A DNA stretch of 64,000 nucleotides from Sedimentitalea xiamensis. GTDB taxonomy: Bacteria; Pseudomonadota; Alphaproteobacteria; Rhodobacterales; Rhodobacteraceae. Each line of letters begins with the position of its first letter. The stretch's first letter is position 1. The position numbers were made by a program, and so were the translations under genes. The stretch covers positions 122,927-186,926 of the forward strand of contig NZ_JASNJE010000007.1 in assembly GCF_030164465.1 (NCBI RefSeq). Reading direction: 5' to 3'. Below, piece by piece: positions 18,314 through 26,773 of the stretch. A model generated the notes under the pieces. It saw only the letters and a list, made by a program, of their open reading frames with translations, did no database searches and was not told the DNA's origin.

Positions 18314-19677
18314 TCAGAACCGTAATCTTTCTGTTTATCTTGATCCTCTCCGCCTGCGCCGCACCGCAGCCGGCCGACGTTCCGTCGCGCGCGCAGATCG
18401 CGGATTCCAGCCTGCCGCCGATCAAGGCATTCGCCACACCCAGACCCGACCCGCCGGTCCAATCCAACAGCAACATCGCAGCCGATTTCCTGTCGCTGCA
18501 TTTCGAACTGGAAAGCGGGCGTGCCCTTCCCGTCTTTACCCGCTTTGAAACCCCGATCTCGGTGCGGGTCATCGGCAATCCGCCAGCCACCCTGCGACCC
18601 GACCTGCGGCGCCTGCTGACCCGCCTGCAACGCGAAGCCGGGATCGACATCCGGGAAACCGCCGCCCCGACGGCGAATATCACCATCCAGGCCGTCAGCC
18701 GCGCCGAAATCCGGCGAACCCTGCCGCATGCGGCCTGTTTCGTCGTACCGAATGTCTCGAGCCTGTCGGATTACCGAGGCAAGCGGCGCAGTCCGGAAAC
18801 GAACTGGTCCACGCTTCGCCGCCGGGAACGGATCGCCATCTTCGTGCCCTACGATTCCTCGCCGCAGGAAATCCGCGATTGCCTGCACGAGGAACTGGCG
18901 CAGGCGATCGGTCCGCTGAACGATCTCTACCGGCTGCCGGATTCGGTGTTCAACGATGACAATGTGCATACGGTGCTGACCGGCTTTGACATGCTTGTTC
19001 TGCGCATGACCTATGCGCCGGAACTTTACAGCGGCATGTCCAAGGCGCAGGTCGCGGCCGAACTGCCCGACATCCTGTCGCGTCTCAATCCGCGTGGAAA
19101 CCGGCTGCCGGTGCAGGCCGTGTCCCAGACGCCGCGCGACTGGATCGACTCGGTCCAGATCGCACTCGGTCCCGACACGGGCCTGTCCGCCCGCCAGTCG
19201 GCGGCGCAATCCGCCGCGCTGACGGCACAGCGCCTTGGGTGGCAGGACCACCGGCGCGCCTTCGGATATTACATGCTCGGACGGATGGCGCAGTCGCAGG
19301 ATCCCGCCTTGTCGCAACAATATTATGCCAGTGCACTCGGGTATCTCGGGCGCACGCCCGGAACCGAACTGCACCGCGCCTACATCACGACCCAGACCGC
19401 GGCCCATGCGCTCGCTTCGGGCGATCCGGACGCGGCCTTGCGTCAGATCGCGCCCAATCTGGACGTCGCGGCGCGTTCGGAAAACGCTGCCCTTCTGGCC
19501 ACCCTGATGCTGCTTCAGGCCGAAGCCCTTGACATGAAAGGCCAGAGCGACGCGGCACGCACCGTCAGACTGGACAGCGTGGGATGGGCAAGATACGGGT
19601 TTGGCTCGGATTGGGCCGTGCGGGCCAAGATGCAGGAAATCGCATCGTTGAGGTTGCGCGGGGAACACAAGAGCTAG
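18310..19677 (+). CDS. DUF2927 domain lipoprotein
   Basis: This 455-aa protein begins with a lipoprotein signal, a hydrophobic stretch ending in the lipobox LSAC (Cys at residue 16), so it should be lipid-anchored in the envelope. The central part (FELESGRALPVFTRFETPISVRV to ECL-type EELAQAIGPLNDLYRLPDSVFNDD) looks like the DUF2927 family, which has a metalloprotease-like pattern around the Glu-rich helix. The TTG start overlaps the GNAT stop by 4 nt. Function unknown. Confidence 0.8.
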   Translation: MIRTVIFLFILILSACAAPQPADVPSRAQIADSSLPPIKAFATPRPDPPVQSNSNIAADFLSLHFELESGRALPVFTRFETPISVRVIGNPPATLRPDLRRLLTRLQREAGIDIRETAAPTANITIQAVSRAEIRRTLPHAACFVVPNVSSLSDYRGKRRSPETNWSTLRRRERIAIFVPYDSSPQEIRDCLHEELAQAIGPLNDLYRLPDSVFNDDNVHTVLTGFDMLVLRMTYAPELYSGMSKAQVAAELPDILSRLNPRGNRLPVQAVSQTPRDWIDSVQIALGPDTGLSARQSAAQSAALTAQRLGWQDHRRAFGYYMLGRMAQSQDPALSQQYYASALGYLGRTPGTELHRAYITTQTAAHALASGDPDAALRQIAPNLDVAARSENAALLATLMLLQAEALDMKGQSDAARTVRLDSVGWARYGFGSDWAVRAKMQEIASLRLRGEHKS

Positions 19678-19695
19678 TCAGGCGGGTAAGAGACC

Positions 19696-19863
19696 ATGAT
19701 CGTGATCGCAAGCGTCGCACTGGGCGCTGTCGTCGGCGCCATGACCGCGAAACGCCAGGGCGGCAAAACCGCGGATATCGCGCAATACGCGGCGGCGTCG
19801 GCCATGGCGTTCGGCGCTATAGGCATGATCGCCACGATCGTCATCGACAGATTGGCGCAGTGA
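19696..19863 (+). CDS. Small membrane protein (55 aa)
   Basis: This short frame encodes 55 aa with two predicted hydrophobic helices: IVIASVALGAVVGAM and a C-terminal SAMAFGAIGMIATIVI. They are separated by a basic loop TAKRQGGKT. It ends 4 nt before the VWA gene and starts 18 nt after the DUF2927 gene, so it is likely in the same operon. An inner-membrane anchor or assembly role for the MoxR/VWA system is possible but unproven. Confidence 0.7.
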   Translation: MIVIASVALGAVVGAMTAKRQGGKTADIAQYAAASAMAFGAIGMIATIVIDRLAQ

Positions 19864-19867
19864 ACCC

Positions 19868-21052
19868 ATGTTTCTCCCCTTCTTCGAAAACCTGCGGAAG
19901 TCCGGCGTTCCCGTCTCGCTGCGTGAATACCTGACCTTTCTGGAAGGCATGAAAGCGGGCCTGGCCACCTACGATGTCGAAGCCTTCTATTACCTGGCCC
20001 GCACCGCGATGGTGAAGGACGAACGCAACATCGACAAGTTCGACCGGGCTTTTGCCGCCAGCTTCAAGGGGCTGGAGGACATCAGCTTCGATCAGGTGCT
20101 GGACGCTGTGAACGTCCCGTCCGACTGGCTGCGCAAGATGGCGGAAAAACATCTCTCCGCCGAGGAAAAGGCGGAAATCGAAGCGCTCGGCGGTTTCGAG
20201 AAACTGATGGAGACCCTGCGCGAACGGCTCAAGGAGCAGGAAGGCCGCCACCAAGGCGGCAGCAAATGGATCGGCACCGCCGGCACCAGCCCGTTCGGCG
20301 CCTATGGCTACAATCCCGAAGGCGTCCGTATCGGCCAGAAGGAAAGCCGCCACCAGCGCGCGGTCAAGGTCTGGGACAAGCGCGAATTCAGGAACCTGGA
20401 CGACACGGTCGAGCTTGGCACCCGCAACATCAAGGTGGCGCTGAAACGGTTGCGCCACTGGGCCCGCGAAGGCGCGGCCGACGAACTGGATCTGGACGGA
20501 ACGATCCGTGCGACCGCCGAACACGGCTATCTCGATGTGAAAACCCGGCCCGAACGGCACAACGCCGTCAAGGTCGTGCTGTTCCTGGACATCGGCGGTT
20601 CCATGGACCCGCATGTGAAGGTGGTGGAGGAACTGTTTTCCGCCGCGCGCAGCGAATTCAAGCACCTGGAATACTATTACTTCCACAATTGCCTCTATGA
20701 AGGCGTCTGGCGCGACAACCGCCGCAGGTGGGATGCCCAGACCCCGACACACGAGGTCCTGCGCACCTATGGGCCGGACTACAAATGCATCTTCGTCGGC
20801 GACGCATCCATGAGCCCCTACGAAATTGCCTATCCCGGCGGCGCAAACGAACACTGGAACGCCGAAGCCGGCAGCGTCTGGCTGGAGCGGGCCCGGCAAC
20901 AATGGTCCAAGAACCTGTGGATCAACCCGGTTCCGGAGAAGTACTGGGGCTACACGCATTCGATCCAGATGATCCGGCAGATTTTCGAGAACCGGATGGT
21001 GCCGATGACTCTCGCGGGGCTGGACAGGGGCATGCGGGAACTGACCCGCTGA
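19868..21052 (+). CDS. CoxE-type VWA domain protein
   Basis: A 394-aa protein with a helical N-terminal half (FFENLRKSGVPVSLREYLTFLEGM) and a C-terminal von Willebrand A-like domain starting VVLFLDIGGSMDPHVK. The metal site reads DxGGS instead of the classic DxSxS, as I recall for CoxE-like proteins. Such proteins pair with MoxR ATPases, and one is present upstream. The likely role is chaperone-like maturation of an unidentified enzyme complex. Confidence 0.88.
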   Translation: MFLPFFENLRKSGVPVSLREYLTFLEGMKAGLATYDVEAFYYLARTAMVKDERNIDKFDRAFAASFKGLEDISFDQVLDAVNVPSDWLRKMAEKHLSAEEKAEIEALGGFEKLMETLRERLKEQEGRHQGGSKWIGTAGTSPFGAYGYNPEGVRIGQKESRHQRAVKVWDKREFRNLDDTVELGTRNIKVALKRLRHWAREGAADELDLDGTIRATAEHGYLDVKTRPERHNAVKVVLFLDIGGSMDPHVKVVEELFSAARSEFKHLEYYYFHNCLYEGVWRDNRRRWDAQTPTHEVLRTYGPDYKCIFVGDASMSPYEIAYPGGANEHWNAEAGSVWLERARQQWSKNLWINPVPEKYWGYTHSIQMIRQIFENRMVPMTLAGLDRGMRELTR

Positions 21053-21160
21053 CATCTGGCCGGGCGACTGGCGGCGCGGGTCTCCGGCCTGCATGGCCTG
21101 TTGATTTTCCCTGCGTTCTATCCCAGCCTGTCCCACGACCATCGGAAGAAGGAACGCCAC

Positions 21161-21454
21161 ATGGCCAAGGGATACTGGGTCGCGCATGTCGATATCGATG
21201 ACATGGACGTCTACAAGAAATATGTTGCCGCGAATGCCGCGCCCTTTGCCGAGTACGGCGCCCGCTTTCTGGTGCGCGGCGGTCCGCGCATGGTCCGCGA
21301 AGGCCATGCCCGCGCCCGCACCGTCGTTATCGAATTCGACAGCTACGAAAAGGCCCTGGCCTGCTATGACAGTGTCGGCTATCAGGACGCCAAAGCCTTG
21401 CGCGACCCGGTTTCCACTGGCGATCTGGTGATCATCGAAGGCTTCGACGGGTAG
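21161..21454 (+). CDS. DUF1330 family protein
   Basis: A 97-aa ferredoxin-like-fold protein with the family pattern AKGYWVAHVDIDDMDVYKKY, RARTVVIEFDSYEKALACYDS and ALRDPVSTGDLVIIEGFDG. DUF1330 proteins are related to dimeric alpha-beta barrel proteins; no firm reaction is known. The start has GGAAGGA about 8 nt upstream. It stands alone between the VWA gene and the TerB pair. Confidence 0.9.
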   Translation: MAKGYWVAHVDIDDMDVYKKYVAANAAPFAEYGARFLVRGGPRMVREGHARARTVVIEFDSYEKALACYDSVGYQDAKALRDPVSTGDLVIIEGFDG

Positions 21455-21496
21455 GAAAATCTTGGCGAAGCCCAACGGACGGGATACAGTTTTGCC

Positions 21497-21949
21497 ATGT
21501 TGAACAAGCTCTTTGCCGCATTCCGCGCAAGCAACACCGAAGAACTGCCCGATCCGGACGCCGAACTGGCGCTCGGCGCATTGCTGGTGCGGGTGGCCAT
21601 GTCGGACCGCGACTACAAGGTGGCGGAAATCAGCCTGATCGACCGCATCCTCGCCCGCCTGTTCCAGCACAATGCGATCGAGGCGGCCAAGATCCGCGCC
21701 ACCTGCGAAAAACTGCACGCCGCGGCCCCGGAAACCGATACCTTTGCGAAACTGATCCGGGAAACCACGGGCCTGTCCGAACGCCTCGCGGCACTCGATG
21801 CGCTGTGGGAGGTGGTTCTGGCGGATGGCGACCCCAAGGAGGACGAACTGCGCGTTCTCGAAAGCGCCCGAAAAGCGATGGGTCTGAGCTTTCTGGAAAG
21901 CAAGGCAGCCCGCGAACGGGCAATGCAGTCAAGGCCGGCGCATTCCTAG
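21497..21949 (+). CDS. TerB-like tellurite resistance family protein (copy 1)
   Basis: A 150-aa all-helical protein with the TerB/DjlA-like pattern: ALGALLVRVAMSDRDYKVAEISLIDRIL and a second half LDALWEVVLADGDPKEDELRVLESARKAMG, which carry the acidic pairs of the TerB fold. The name reflects a fold, not proof of tellurite resistance. A related protein follows 35 nt downstream, suggesting tandem duplication. Confidence 0.85.
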   Translation: MLNKLFAAFRASNTEELPDPDAELALGALLVRVAMSDRDYKVAEISLIDRILARLFQHNAIEAAKIRATCEKLHAAAPETDTFAKLIRETTGLSERLAALDALWEVVLADGDPKEDELRVLESARKAMGLSFLESKAARERAMQSRPAHS

Positions 21950-21984
21950 TTGGCGTCGGCTTCCGCCCGGCTTATACATCCCAC

Positions 21985-22422
21985 ATGTTTGGTGATTTTC
22001 TGAGGCGGCTGACAGAGCCGCAACCGGCCCCGCTGCCTGACCACGACGCCCGTCTCGCCCTGACGGCGCTGCTGGTGCGCATCGCGCGATCCGACAACAA
22101 TTATGCGCCGGCGGAAATCGCCCGCATCGACCGGATCGTCAGCGACCGGTACGGGTTGTCCCCCTTCGAAGCGGCCGACCTGCGCGGCAAGGCCGAAACC
22201 CTGGAAACCGAAGCCCCCGATACCGTCCGTTTCACCCGCGCGATCAAGGATGCCGTACCCTACGACGACCGGGTTTCGGTGGTCGAATCGCTCTGGACCG
22301 TGGTGCTGGCCGACGGCACGCGGGCGGAGGAGGAAAACGCGATGCTGCGCCTTGTCGCCAACCTGCTCGGGGTCAGCGATGTGGATAGCGCTCTGGCCCG
22401 GCAAAGAGCGGCGGGGGCGTGA
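21985..22422 (+). CDS. TerB-like family protein (copy 2)
   Basis: A 145-aa paralogue of the upstream gene: ALTALLVRIARSDNNYAPAEIARIDRIV and VVESLWTVVLADGTRAEEENAMLRLVANLLG match its sister segment by segment, though many positions differ, so the duplication is old. The start MFGDFLRRL mirrors MLNKLFAAF of copy 1. The stop overlaps the GTG of the PhnD-like gene by 4 nt, linking the two in translation. Confidence 0.85.
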   Translation: MFGDFLRRLTEPQPAPLPDHDARLALTALLVRIARSDNNYAPAEIARIDRIVSDRYGLSPFEAADLRGKAETLETEAPDTVRFTRAIKDAVPYDDRVSVVESLWTVVLADGTRAEEENAMLRLVANLLGVSDVDSALARQRAAGA

Positions 22423-23153
22423 TCGCATCCCTGGGCATGTATGACATGTCCGCGCTGCGCCCGTCCAACGATCGTTTCTGGTCATTAATACGGGACCGGC
22501 TGGGATTTGGCCCGACGGCCCTGACCCGCGACGCCGACCTGTGGGACGTCTGGCAGTCAAAGGATCTGGTTCTGGCGCAGACCTGCGGCATGCCCTATCG
22601 GAAGCGGCTGCATCCGCAGGTCACGCTGGTCGGGACTCCGGATTACGGACCGCCCGGATGCCCGCCGGGCTACTATCGTTCGATCTTCGTGGCGCGTTCG
22701 GATGCACCAGGCAGAACCGAAGCGGATTTTGCCGGCGGTGTCTTTGCCTATAACGAGGCCATGTCGCAATCCGGCTGGGCCGGGCCGATGACGCATCTTG
22801 GCGCGCTTGGAACCCGCTTCAGGGGGCATCTTCGCACCGGTGCGCATGCGGCCTCCGCCCATGCGGTCGCCAATGGCCAGGCCGACCTGGCCGGGGTGGA
22901 TGCGGTGACATGGGCCTTGCTCTCCGACCACGACCCGGTGACGCAGAAGCTCAAGGTCGTCGGGGCCACCGCCCCCACGCCGGGCCTGCCGTTCGTGACG
23001 TCCAAAGGGCGCGACCCGGCCCCCATCGCATCGGCCGTGCGCCGGGCAATCGGCGATCTGACGGACAAGGATCGGGCCGCGTTGCATCTGAAGGGGTTCG
23101 TCGCCATTCCGAAAGAGGCCTATCTGGCCATCCCGAATCCGCCCGATCCCTGA
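22419..23153 (+). CDS. PhnD-like substrate-binding domain protein without signal peptide
   Basis: A 244-aa protein resembling the periplasmic phosphonate-binding PhnD fold (ASLGMYDMSALRPSNDRFW; YRSIFVARSDAP; HAVANGQADLAGVDAVTWALL). It starts with a GTG overlapping the TerB stop and shows no signal peptide, so it may work in the cytoplasm or have a mis-set start. No transporter subunits adjoin it; the ABC genes downstream belong to a different family. The ligand is unknown. Confidence 0.8.
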   Translation: MIASLGMYDMSALRPSNDRFWSLIRDRLGFGPTALTRDADLWDVWQSKDLVLAQTCGMPYRKRLHPQVTLVGTPDYGPPGCPPGYYRSIFVARSDAPGRTEADFAGGVFAYNEAMSQSGWAGPMTHLGALGTRFRGHLRTGAHAASAHAVANGQADLAGVDAVTWALLSDHDPVTQKLKVVGATAPTPGLPFVTSKGRDPAPIASAVRRAIGDLTDKDRAALHLKGFVAIPKEAYLAIPNPPDP

Positions 23154-23279
23154 CCAAAAAAGCATTCTGTTCCGTCAATTCGGAGGGTTCCCGCCCTTGC
23201 CGCCCGTTTTGCAAGTTGCATTGGCCCAAAATTTCATCCCTATTACCGGCCTAACAGAGCCCAACAGACCGGACCCGCC

Positions 23280-24056
23280 GTGCAAGACACACCCGCCGTC
23301 ATAGAGATCAGGAACCTGCACAAGAGCTACGGCCAGCTCGAGGTGCTCAAAGGGGTCGATATCCATGCGCGCAGAGGTGACGTCGTATCCCTGATCGGGT
23401 CCTCGGGTTCGGGCAAGTCGACGCTGCTGCGCTGCGCGAACCTGCTGGAAGACAGCCAGCAGGGTGACATCTTCTTCAAGGGCGAACCGGTCCTCTGGAA
23501 AGGCGACAGCCACAACCGCCGCCCGGCGGACCCGAAACAGGTGCTGCGAATCCGCACCAATCTTTCGATGGTGTTTCAACAATTCAACCTTTGGGCCCAT
23601 ATGACGATCCTCCAGAACGTCATGGAAGCGCCCCTGACCGTCCTGGGACGCGACCGTTCCGAGGTCGAAAACGCCGCACGCGGATATCTCGAAAAGGTCG
23701 GCATCGGCGACAAGTGCGACGCTTATCCGGCGCAGTTGTCCGGCGGCCAGCAACAAAGGGCCGCAATCGCGCGGGCGCTTTGCATGGAACCGGAAGCGCT
23801 GCTTTTCGACGAACCCACCAGTGCGCTGGACCCGGAACTGGAACAGGAAGTCGTCAAGGTCATCAAGGATCTCGCCGCCGAAGGCCGCACCATGCTGATC
23901 GTGACCCATGACATGAAGCTGGCCCATGACGTGTCCGATCACGTCGTGTTCCTGCACCAGGGCCTGATCGAAGAACAAGGGCCGCCCGACCGGTTGTTCG
24001 GCGCGCCCACATCGGAACGCCTGCGCGGGTTTCTGTCCGCAACCCATGCAGCGTAA
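23280..24056 (+). CDS. Polar amino acid/polyamine-type ABC transporter ATPase
   Basis: A 258-aa ABC ATPase with Walker A GSSGSGKST, signature LSGGQQQR and Walker B LLFDEPTSALD, of the HisP/GlnQ type. It drives import through the two permeases downstream. The GTG start gives MQDTPAVIEIRNLHKSYG. The binding protein follows after 26 nt. With the gamma-glutamyl ligase genes downstream, the imported solute may be putrescine or another amine rather than histidine. Confidence 0.93.
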   Translation: MQDTPAVIEIRNLHKSYGQLEVLKGVDIHARRGDVVSLIGSSGSGKSTLLRCANLLEDSQQGDIFFKGEPVLWKGDSHNRRPADPKQVLRIRTNLSMVFQQFNLWAHMTILQNVMEAPLTVLGRDRSEVENAARGYLEKVGIGDKCDAYPAQLSGGQQQRAAIARALCMEPEALLFDEPTSALDPELEQEVVKVIKDLAAEGRTMLIVTHDMKLAHDVSDHVVFLHQGLIEEQGPPDRLFGAPTSERLRGFLSATHAA

Positions 24057-24082
24057 ACAAAAAAACCAAGGGAGTATCCAAA

Positions 24083-24811
24083 ATGAAGACACTGATCCTG
24101 GGCGCCGCCGCTCTTGCCTTGAGCGCCGGACTGGCCATCGCCCAAGACAAGACCATCCGGATGGGCACAGAAGGTGCCTATCCTCCGTATAACTTCATCA
24201 ACGACGCCGGCGAGGTCGACGGGTTCGAACGCGAGCTGGGCGACGAGCTGTGCAAGCGCGCCGAACTGACCTGCGAATGGGTCAAGAACGACTGGGATTC
24301 GATCATCCCGAACCTGGTGTCGGGCAACTACGACACGATCATGGCCGGGATGAGCATCACCGCCGAACGCGACGAAGTGATCGATTTCACCCAGAACTAC
24401 TATCCGCCGACCGACTCGGCCTATGTCGCGGCGGCTGATGGCGTGGACGTATCCAGCGCCATCGTCGCGGCCCAGACGGCGACGATCCAGGCGGGCTATA
24501 TCGCCGAGAGCGGCGCGACCCTGGTCGAGTTCGCGACACCCGAAGAAACCGTCGCCGCCGTGCGCAACGGCGAAGCGGACGCGGTCTTTGCAGACCGCGA
24601 CTATCTTGTGCCGCTGGTCGAGGAATCAAACGGCGAACTGATGTTCGTCGGCGACCCGGTTCCGCTGGGCGGCGGCGTCGGCATGGGCCTGCGTGAAAGC
24701 GACGGAGAACTGCGCGACAAGTTCGATGCGGTCATCAGCGACATGAAGGCCGACGGCACGTTGAACACGATGCTGAAGAAGTGGTTCGGCGAAGACACCA
24801 CGACCTATTGA
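24083..24811 (+). CDS. Periplasmic solute-binding protein of amino acid/amine ABC transporter
   Basis: A 242-aa periplasmic protein with a signal peptide (residues 1-21, cleavage near GLAIAQ) and the family-3 binding fold: IRMGTEGAYPPYNFINDAGEVDGFERELGDEL and the ECEW/WDSIIPNLVSGNYDTIMAGMSIT region. It delivers solute to the permeases encoded next. A strong hairpin terminator follows the stop, which likely makes this protein more abundant than the permeases. Confidence 0.93.
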   Translation: MKTLILGAAALALSAGLAIAQDKTIRMGTEGAYPPYNFINDAGEVDGFERELGDELCKRAELTCEWVKNDWDSIIPNLVSGNYDTIMAGMSITAERDEVIDFTQNYYPPTDSAYVAAADGVDVSSAIVAAQTATIQAGYIAESGATLVEFATPEETVAAVRNGEADAVFADRDYLVPLVEESNGELMFVGDPVPLGGGVGMGLRESDGELRDKFDAVISDMKADGTLNTMLKKWFGEDTTTY

Positions 24812-24823
24812 GTCACACGGATC

Positions 24824-24849
24824 AGGCCCGCCCCGAAGGCGGGCCTTTT
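24824..24849 (+). terminator. Rho-independent terminator/attenuator inside the transport operon
   Basis: A 9-bp GC-rich stem (AGGCCCGCC with GGCGGGCCT) closes a 5-nt loop and is followed by TTTTC. It lies between the binding-protein gene and the first permease gene. Partial termination here is a common way to make more binding protein than membrane subunits. Confidence 0.8.
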
Positions 24850-24900
24850 CACACATGCACGCCCCGCCGCAGGGCCTGACGAGCAGGCGCATCCACCGAC

Positions 24901-25785
24901 ATGTTTTCCTTCTGCACCGATCCTGACACGCTGGGAACCTTTCGCTGGTTTTCCTGCTATCTCACGACCGGCGTGCACATGTCTTTCTACATCGCCTTCT
25001 TCAAGGTCCTTCTGCTGCTCGCGATCACCGCGCCGGTTGCCCTGGGCTTCGGATTTGTCGGCGCCATGGCCGCCCGGTCGCGCGTCGCCCCGTTCCGCTG
25101 GCTCGGCAAGACCTATATCGCCCTGGTGCGCGGCGTGCCGGATATCGCGTTCTTCCTGTTCTTCGTAATCGCGCTGGATCAGGCGTTTGAATACCTGCGC
25201 CACAAGGCGTTGTGCCCGGACTGGGATCAGCCGATCCGTCAGGGATCCGACTTTGTGGTCTGCACCGCGGCCAAACTGCCGCTCAGCACCGCGCCGCAAT
25301 GGATGCATGAAACCTATGGGTTTTTCCTGGCGGTCATCACCTTCGCGATTGTGTTCGGGGCCTTCGCCGCCAATGTGCTGTTCGGTGGCATGCGCGCCGT
25401 TCCGCATGCGCAGTTGGAAACCGCCGAAGCCTATGGCATGAGCCATCGCCAGACCTTCTGGCGGATCCTGGTGCCGCAGATGTGGGTCTATGCCCTGCCC
25501 GGCCTGTCGAACCTCTGGATGGTGTTGATCAAGGCGACGCCGCTCTTGTTCCTGCTCGGCATCGAAGACATCGTCTATTGGGCGCGCGAACTGGGCGGCA
25601 CCAAGACCTCGCGGTTCACGGACTATCCGCACGGGGACTGGCGCATGTGGTATTTCCTGTTCCTGCTGGTCTTCTACCTCGCCTTCACCCGCGTGTCCGA
25701 AATCGTCCTGGAACGGCTGATGCTCCGCCTCACCCTTGGGCAGGCCACGTCCGGCGGCGAAGCGCAGAGAAAGGCGGCGGCCTGA
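24901..25785 (+). CDS. ABC transporter permease (HisQ/HisM type), first subunit
   Basis: A 294-aa inner-membrane permease with about five membrane helices and the ATPase-contact EAA motif region ETAEAYGMSHRQTFWRILVPQMW. It is longer than usual owing to an inserted periplasmic loop around residues 95-140 with two Cys (ALCPDWD, VVCTAA). The stop and the next start share one base (TGATG), so both permeases are made together. Confidence 0.92.
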   Translation: MFSFCTDPDTLGTFRWFSCYLTTGVHMSFYIAFFKVLLLLAITAPVALGFGFVGAMAARSRVAPFRWLGKTYIALVRGVPDIAFFLFFVIALDQAFEYLRHKALCPDWDQPIRQGSDFVVCTAAKLPLSTAPQWMHETYGFFLAVITFAIVFGAFAANVLFGGMRAVPHAQLETAEAYGMSHRQTFWRILVPQMWVYALPGLSNLWMVLIKATPLLFLLGIEDIVYWARELGGTKTSRFTDYPHGDWRMWYFLFLLVFYLAFTRVSEIVLERLMLRLTLGQATSGGEAQRKAAA

Positions 25786-26594
25786 TGTCCGACTGCCTGC
25801 AAACGATACAGGACTATGGTCTTCGGTCGCTCGGCTTCGGCGAACGCCTCCTGCCGCGCGAAGGCTTCACCTTTTGCGAACAGGCGACCCTGATCGGGTC
25901 CGGCATGATCTGGAACATCTATTTCGGCGTCATGGCACTGCTCACCGGGTTCTTCCTGGCGACGGCACTGGCGGTGGCAAAAGGATCGCCCAATCCCTGG
26001 TTTCGCAAGCCCGCGGAATGGTTCATCTTCGTGTTCCGGGGCTCGCCGCTCTTCATCCAGTTCTTCTTTGCCTATTTCCTGTTTCTCAGCCTGAAGAACG
26101 TGAACCCGTTCTTCAGCCCGTTCACCGCGGCATGGCTGGGCGCGCTGATCGTGCTGTTCCTGAACACAGCCGCCTATACGGGCGAAATTTTCTACGGTGC
26201 TCTGCGGTCGATCCCCAAGGGAGACACAGAGGCGGCGGACGCCTATGGAATGTCCGGCTGGCCGCGTTTCAAGCGGATCATCTGGCCGACCATGCTGCGA
26301 TTGGCCTGGCCTGCCTACACGAACGAAGCGATCTTTCTGTTCCATGCCACGACGCTGGTTTTCTTTTCCGGCTTTCCGGCCTGGCAACAACGGGGCGACG
26401 CCTTGTATTACGCCAGTTATTTCGCCGACAAGACGTTCAATCCCTTCGTGCCCTATCCGATCCTGGCCGGGTATTTCATCCTGTTCACGCTGGTGATCGT
26501 ATTCGTGTTCGGCCTGATCGGAAAACACCTGAACCGGCATCTGCCGCAGCCCGAACGGCAAAGAATTCGCTTGCGTCCGAATCTCATCCGGTAG
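25785..26594 (+). CDS. ABC transporter permease (HisQ/HisM type), second subunit
   Basis: A 269-aa membrane protein with about five helices. It contains FRGSPLFIQFFFAYF and the EAA loop EAADAYGMSGWPRFKRIIWPTML. The start MSDCLQTIQDYGLRS overlaps the upstream stop; a longer open frame upstream is a shadow. It completes the importer. An AT-rich 175-nt gap follows before the ligase genes. Confidence 0.92.
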   Translation: MSDCLQTIQDYGLRSLGFGERLLPREGFTFCEQATLIGSGMIWNIYFGVMALLTGFFLATALAVAKGSPNPWFRKPAEWFIFVFRGSPLFIQFFFAYFLFLSLKNVNPFFSPFTAAWLGALIVLFLNTAAYTGEIFYGALRSIPKGDTEAADAYGMSGWPRFKRIIWPTMLRLAWPAYTNEAIFLFHATTLVFFSGFPAWQQRGDALYYASYFADKTFNPFVPYPILAGYFILFTLVIVFVFGLIGKHLNRHLPQPERQRIRLRPNLIR

Positions 26595-26772
26595 TATGCA
26601 TTTTTTGATCAAATTTTTTATCGTACGGAGTCATCCGACGCATTTTGGCGTCTGACCAGGTATATTCGGAGTTCTGCAATATGATCAAAATGGACCAGAC
26701 GGCATGGGCAGGCGTCGCATCGCGCCGTGCGCGGGATTTCCGCGATGACGCCGGAAAGGTCGCCGGCAAGTG
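26595..26772 (+). promoter_or_regulatory. AT-rich regulatory gap with TTTGATCAAA palindrome
   Basis: The gap between the permease and the first ligase gene starts with a strongly AT-rich block. TTTGATCAAA at 26604-26613 is a perfect 10-bp palindrome, and TGATCAAAA recurs at 26682-26690. A promoter and operator for the ligase operon are plausible. The second half contains a possible 30-aa leader frame, listed separately. Confidence 0.45.
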
Positions 26773-26773
26773 A
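26681..26773 (+). CDS. Possible 30-aa leader peptide coupled to ligase gene
   Basis: An ATG at 26681 opens 30 codons (starting MIKMDQTAWAG) and stops at TGA 26771-26773, which overlaps the ATG of the glutamine-synthetase-like gene (TGATG). It has no known family. It could couple translation or simply be a chance frame. No strong ribosome site is seen. Confidence 0.3.
   Translation: MIKMDQTAWAGVASRRARDFRDDAGKVAGK

Noticed and set aside
19841..21718. 625-aa minus-strand frame opposite the VWA and DUF1330 genes
   Set aside because: Antisense to two well-supported genes; no family features.
21497..22422. Tellurite resistance operon
   Set aside because: Only TerB-fold proteins are present; terA, terC, terD and terZ are absent, so resistance cannot be claimed.
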